From Alphaproteobacteria bacterium (lineage in GTDB: Bacteria; Pseudomonadota; Alphaproteobacteria; ATCC43930; CGMCC-115725): a stretch of 33,568 bases of DNA. Below are positions 32,466 to 33,568 of the stretch, in pieces. The DNA is taken from positions 1 to 33,568 of the forward strand of contig JASHOB010000261.1 in assembly GCA_030041335.1 (NCBI GenBank). Direction: 5' to 3'. A program made the translations under genes and the position numbers. A model generated the notes under the pieces. It saw nothing but the letters and a program-made list of their open reading frames with translations. It ran no database searches and was not told where the DNA came from. Numbering within the stretch: position 1 is the first letter of the stretch; every line of letters begins with the position of its first letter.

Positions 32466-33488
32466 TCACGAACGCACCCTGACGACCCGCCGCCACGGCA
32501 AGGTCGCGCGCTCGCTCCGCCAGCGGCCTGCCGCCGCCAGCGCCACGATGCGCCGCGCCAGCATCGTCGATGCGTCTGCGGCCACGCTGCGCTCGAAGCC
32601 GTCGCCCTCTCGGTCATAGTTTAATTGCGCGCTTTCCATGAGCGCGCGATCCTGCGCCAGGATTTTCGGTTCCTCGTCGCTCCAGCGCGCCCTGATCCCG
32701 TCGCGCGGCTCGGCCATCGGCACGAGCGAGACCAGCCATTCCTGGCGGCAGGTATTCGGCCCGGTCGGCACGAAGTGCAGCACGATCGTCATCCCGCGCT
32801 CGCCGGGAAATTCGATCATGACGCGATCCGGCAGCGCGAACGTCGCCTTGAACCAGCATTGCGACGGAACCGGATCGTCCTCGCCCGCGGTGGCGGGACC
32901 GAACAGGATCATGCCGGTATCGGTGAGCCGCGTTTCGTACGCCTGCTCGGTGAAGCCGACAAGCTGCGTCTTGAAGAATTGCCCGTGCGCCCACGGATGG
33001 GCGAAGGCCGGATGGCACCAATCGAGATTGTTTTCGATCCCGAGCATCGCGGCACACGCCATCGCAATCGTGCCCTGCTGCCAAACAAAGCGCTCGAATC
33101 CCGGCACGCGCGCCGGGGCGCTGGGCTCGGGTTCGCCTTCGCCCATCCACACCCAGACATAGGAATCTTGTTCGATGCAAGGAAAGGCCGGCACGCTTGC
33201 GTCCGGCGGCGGCGCACTGGCGGCGGGCAGCGAAGGTATGTGGACACAGTGACCGGCGCCGTCATACCGCCACCCGTGATAGCCACACGCAAGGCTGCCG
33301 CTTTGGACCGCACCGAGGGACAGCTTCGCGCCGCGATGGCAGCAGCGATCGATCAGCGCACCCGGAGCGCCGTTGGCGGCGCGGAACAGTACAAGATCGT
33401 TATCGAGCACGCGGCAGGCGAGCGGCCCTGACGCGAGCCGCGAGGCCGGCGCGGCGATGTACCAGAACGGCCGTGGCATTTGAGACAT
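32466..33488 (-). CDS. Rieske non-heme iron oxygenase, alpha subunit
   Basis: A 340-residue Rieske oxygenase (phenylpropionate/vanillate O-demethylase-like). The Rieske cluster is C49-x-H51 in RCCHRGAKL and C68-x2-H71 in CGYHGW. The mononuclear iron motif D156(x)2H159(x)4H164 is present in NNLDWCHPAFAH. Such enzymes hydroxylate or demethylate aromatic or amine substrates with electrons from a separate reductase, none of which is seen nearby. ATG 33488 is chosen because the family-typical MPRPFWY follows at once. The upstream in-frame TTG at 33548 is itself part of the -35 element. The promoter region carries a 35-bp dyad. The gene ends 138 nt before the membrane protein gene. Confidence 0.92.
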   Translation of the reverse strand: MSQMPRPFWYIAAPASRLASGPLACRVLDNDLVLFRAANGAPGALIDRCCHRGAKLSLGAVQSGSLACGYHGWRYDGAGHCVHIPSLPAASAPPPDASVPAFPCIEQDSYVWVWMGEGEPEPSAPARVPGFERFVWQQGTIAMACAAMLGIENNLDWCHPAFAHPWAHGQFFKTQLVGFTEQAYETRLTDTGMILFGPATAGEDDPVPSQCWFKATFALPDRVMIEFPGERGMTIVLHFVPTGPNTCRQEWLVSLVPMAEPRDGIRARWSDEEPKILAQDRALMESAQLNYDREGDGFERSVAADASTMLARRIVALAAAGRWRSERATLPWRRVVRVRS

Positions 33489-33512
33489 GGCGGGCTCATC
33501 CCTCGCCGAAGA

Positions 33513-33548
33513 TGACAGAATACTCTGCCCTATAGAGCAATCTGTCAA
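33513..33548 (-). promoter_or_regulatory. Rieske gene promoter with 35-bp dyad operator
   Basis: On the minus strand, TTGACA (33548-33543) is a perfect -35, with GAGTAT (33525-33520) a weak -10 at 17-nt spacing. The same stretch is an imperfect palindrome: arm TGACAGAATACTCT (33513-33526) pairs with arm AGAGCAATCTGTCA (33534-33547), with 12 of 14 positions complementary and 7 nt between. It lies 25 nt before the start codon. A regulator bound here would cover the promoter. Confidence 0.6.
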
Positions 33549-33568
33549 CCGGATTAAGGCAAGGGCCT

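Noticed and set aside
1-33568. Search for tRNA or rRNA genes, CRISPR arrays, insertion sequences, phage genes, toxin-antitoxin or restriction systems
   Set aside because: Read on both strands, none of these was recognised. The window appears to be ordinary chromosomal DNA apart from the points listed.

Overview
The window is high-GC, gene-dense DNA that looks like a chromosomal segment of an alphaproteobacterium, probably from the Rhodospirillales/Rhizobiales breadth. The main evidence is gene order. A uvrC-pgsA-(mobB)-moaD-moaE run and an lrp / trxB / LsrB-VtlR-type lysR run are both arrangements known from Alphaproteobacteria. I see no rRNA, tRNA, insertion sequence, integrase, phage gene or CRISPR array, and no intergenic stretch longer than about 300 bases.

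Layout. 83-1513: divergent DUF3237 gene and metal-dependent amidohydrolase. 1580-5679: leftward block moaE, moaD, mobB, pgsA, uvrC (molybdenum cofactor, phosphatidylglycerol synthesis, excision repair). 5979-7612: folB and a GT4 glycosyltransferase overlapping by 4 nt. 7588-8364: alpha/beta hydrolase. 8550-10304: NDP-forming acyl-CoA synthetase-like protein lacking most of its ATP-grasp domain. Divergent from it, 10440-12990 is a three-gene operon (MetE-like Zn methyltransferase, LigB-type extradiol dioxygenase, RidA) closed by a textbook UUCG terminator. 13085-16843: envelope-type genes (GT39-like membrane glycosyltransferase, tandem PAP2 phosphatase, ELM1-family protein). 16970-21289: lrp, an unrecognised 631-residue protein, trxB and a LysR regulator. 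21294-23089: surface protein, glycine-zipper lipoprotein and the Tat-exported molybdoenzyme MsrP. 23364-26271: GMC oxidoreductase and a luciferase-like flavin monooxygenase. 26379-27833: secreted LprI/RsiV-like protein. 27958-29985: EF-G paralogue with altered GTPase motifs. 30284-32327: secreted hydrolase, small winged-helix regulator and a membrane protein. 32466-33488: Rieske oxygenase preceded by a 35-bp dyad.

How the genes work together. Molybdopterin synthase (MoaD/MoaE) makes the pterin needed by MsrP, which repairs periplasmic methionine sulfoxide, while TrxB with an LsrB-like regulator points to cytoplasmic thiol and oxidative-stress control. A second theme is oxidative catabolism: amidohydrolase, extradiol dioxygenase, Rieske oxygenase, GMC and luciferase-like oxidoreductases and a CoA-ligase-like protein. 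The substrates cannot be read from sequence.

The parts most worth a second look are the MetE-like/LigB/RidA operon with its divergent ATP-grasp-truncated CoA-ligase homologue, the unrecognised 631-residue protein inside the lrp-trxB-lysR cluster with paired GCAAT/ATTGC dyads flanking lrp, the EF-G paralogue with Ser in place of the catalytic His, and the dyad before the Rieske gene. I found no clear defence system, mobile element or other wholly new system, and all functional links between these genes are inference.
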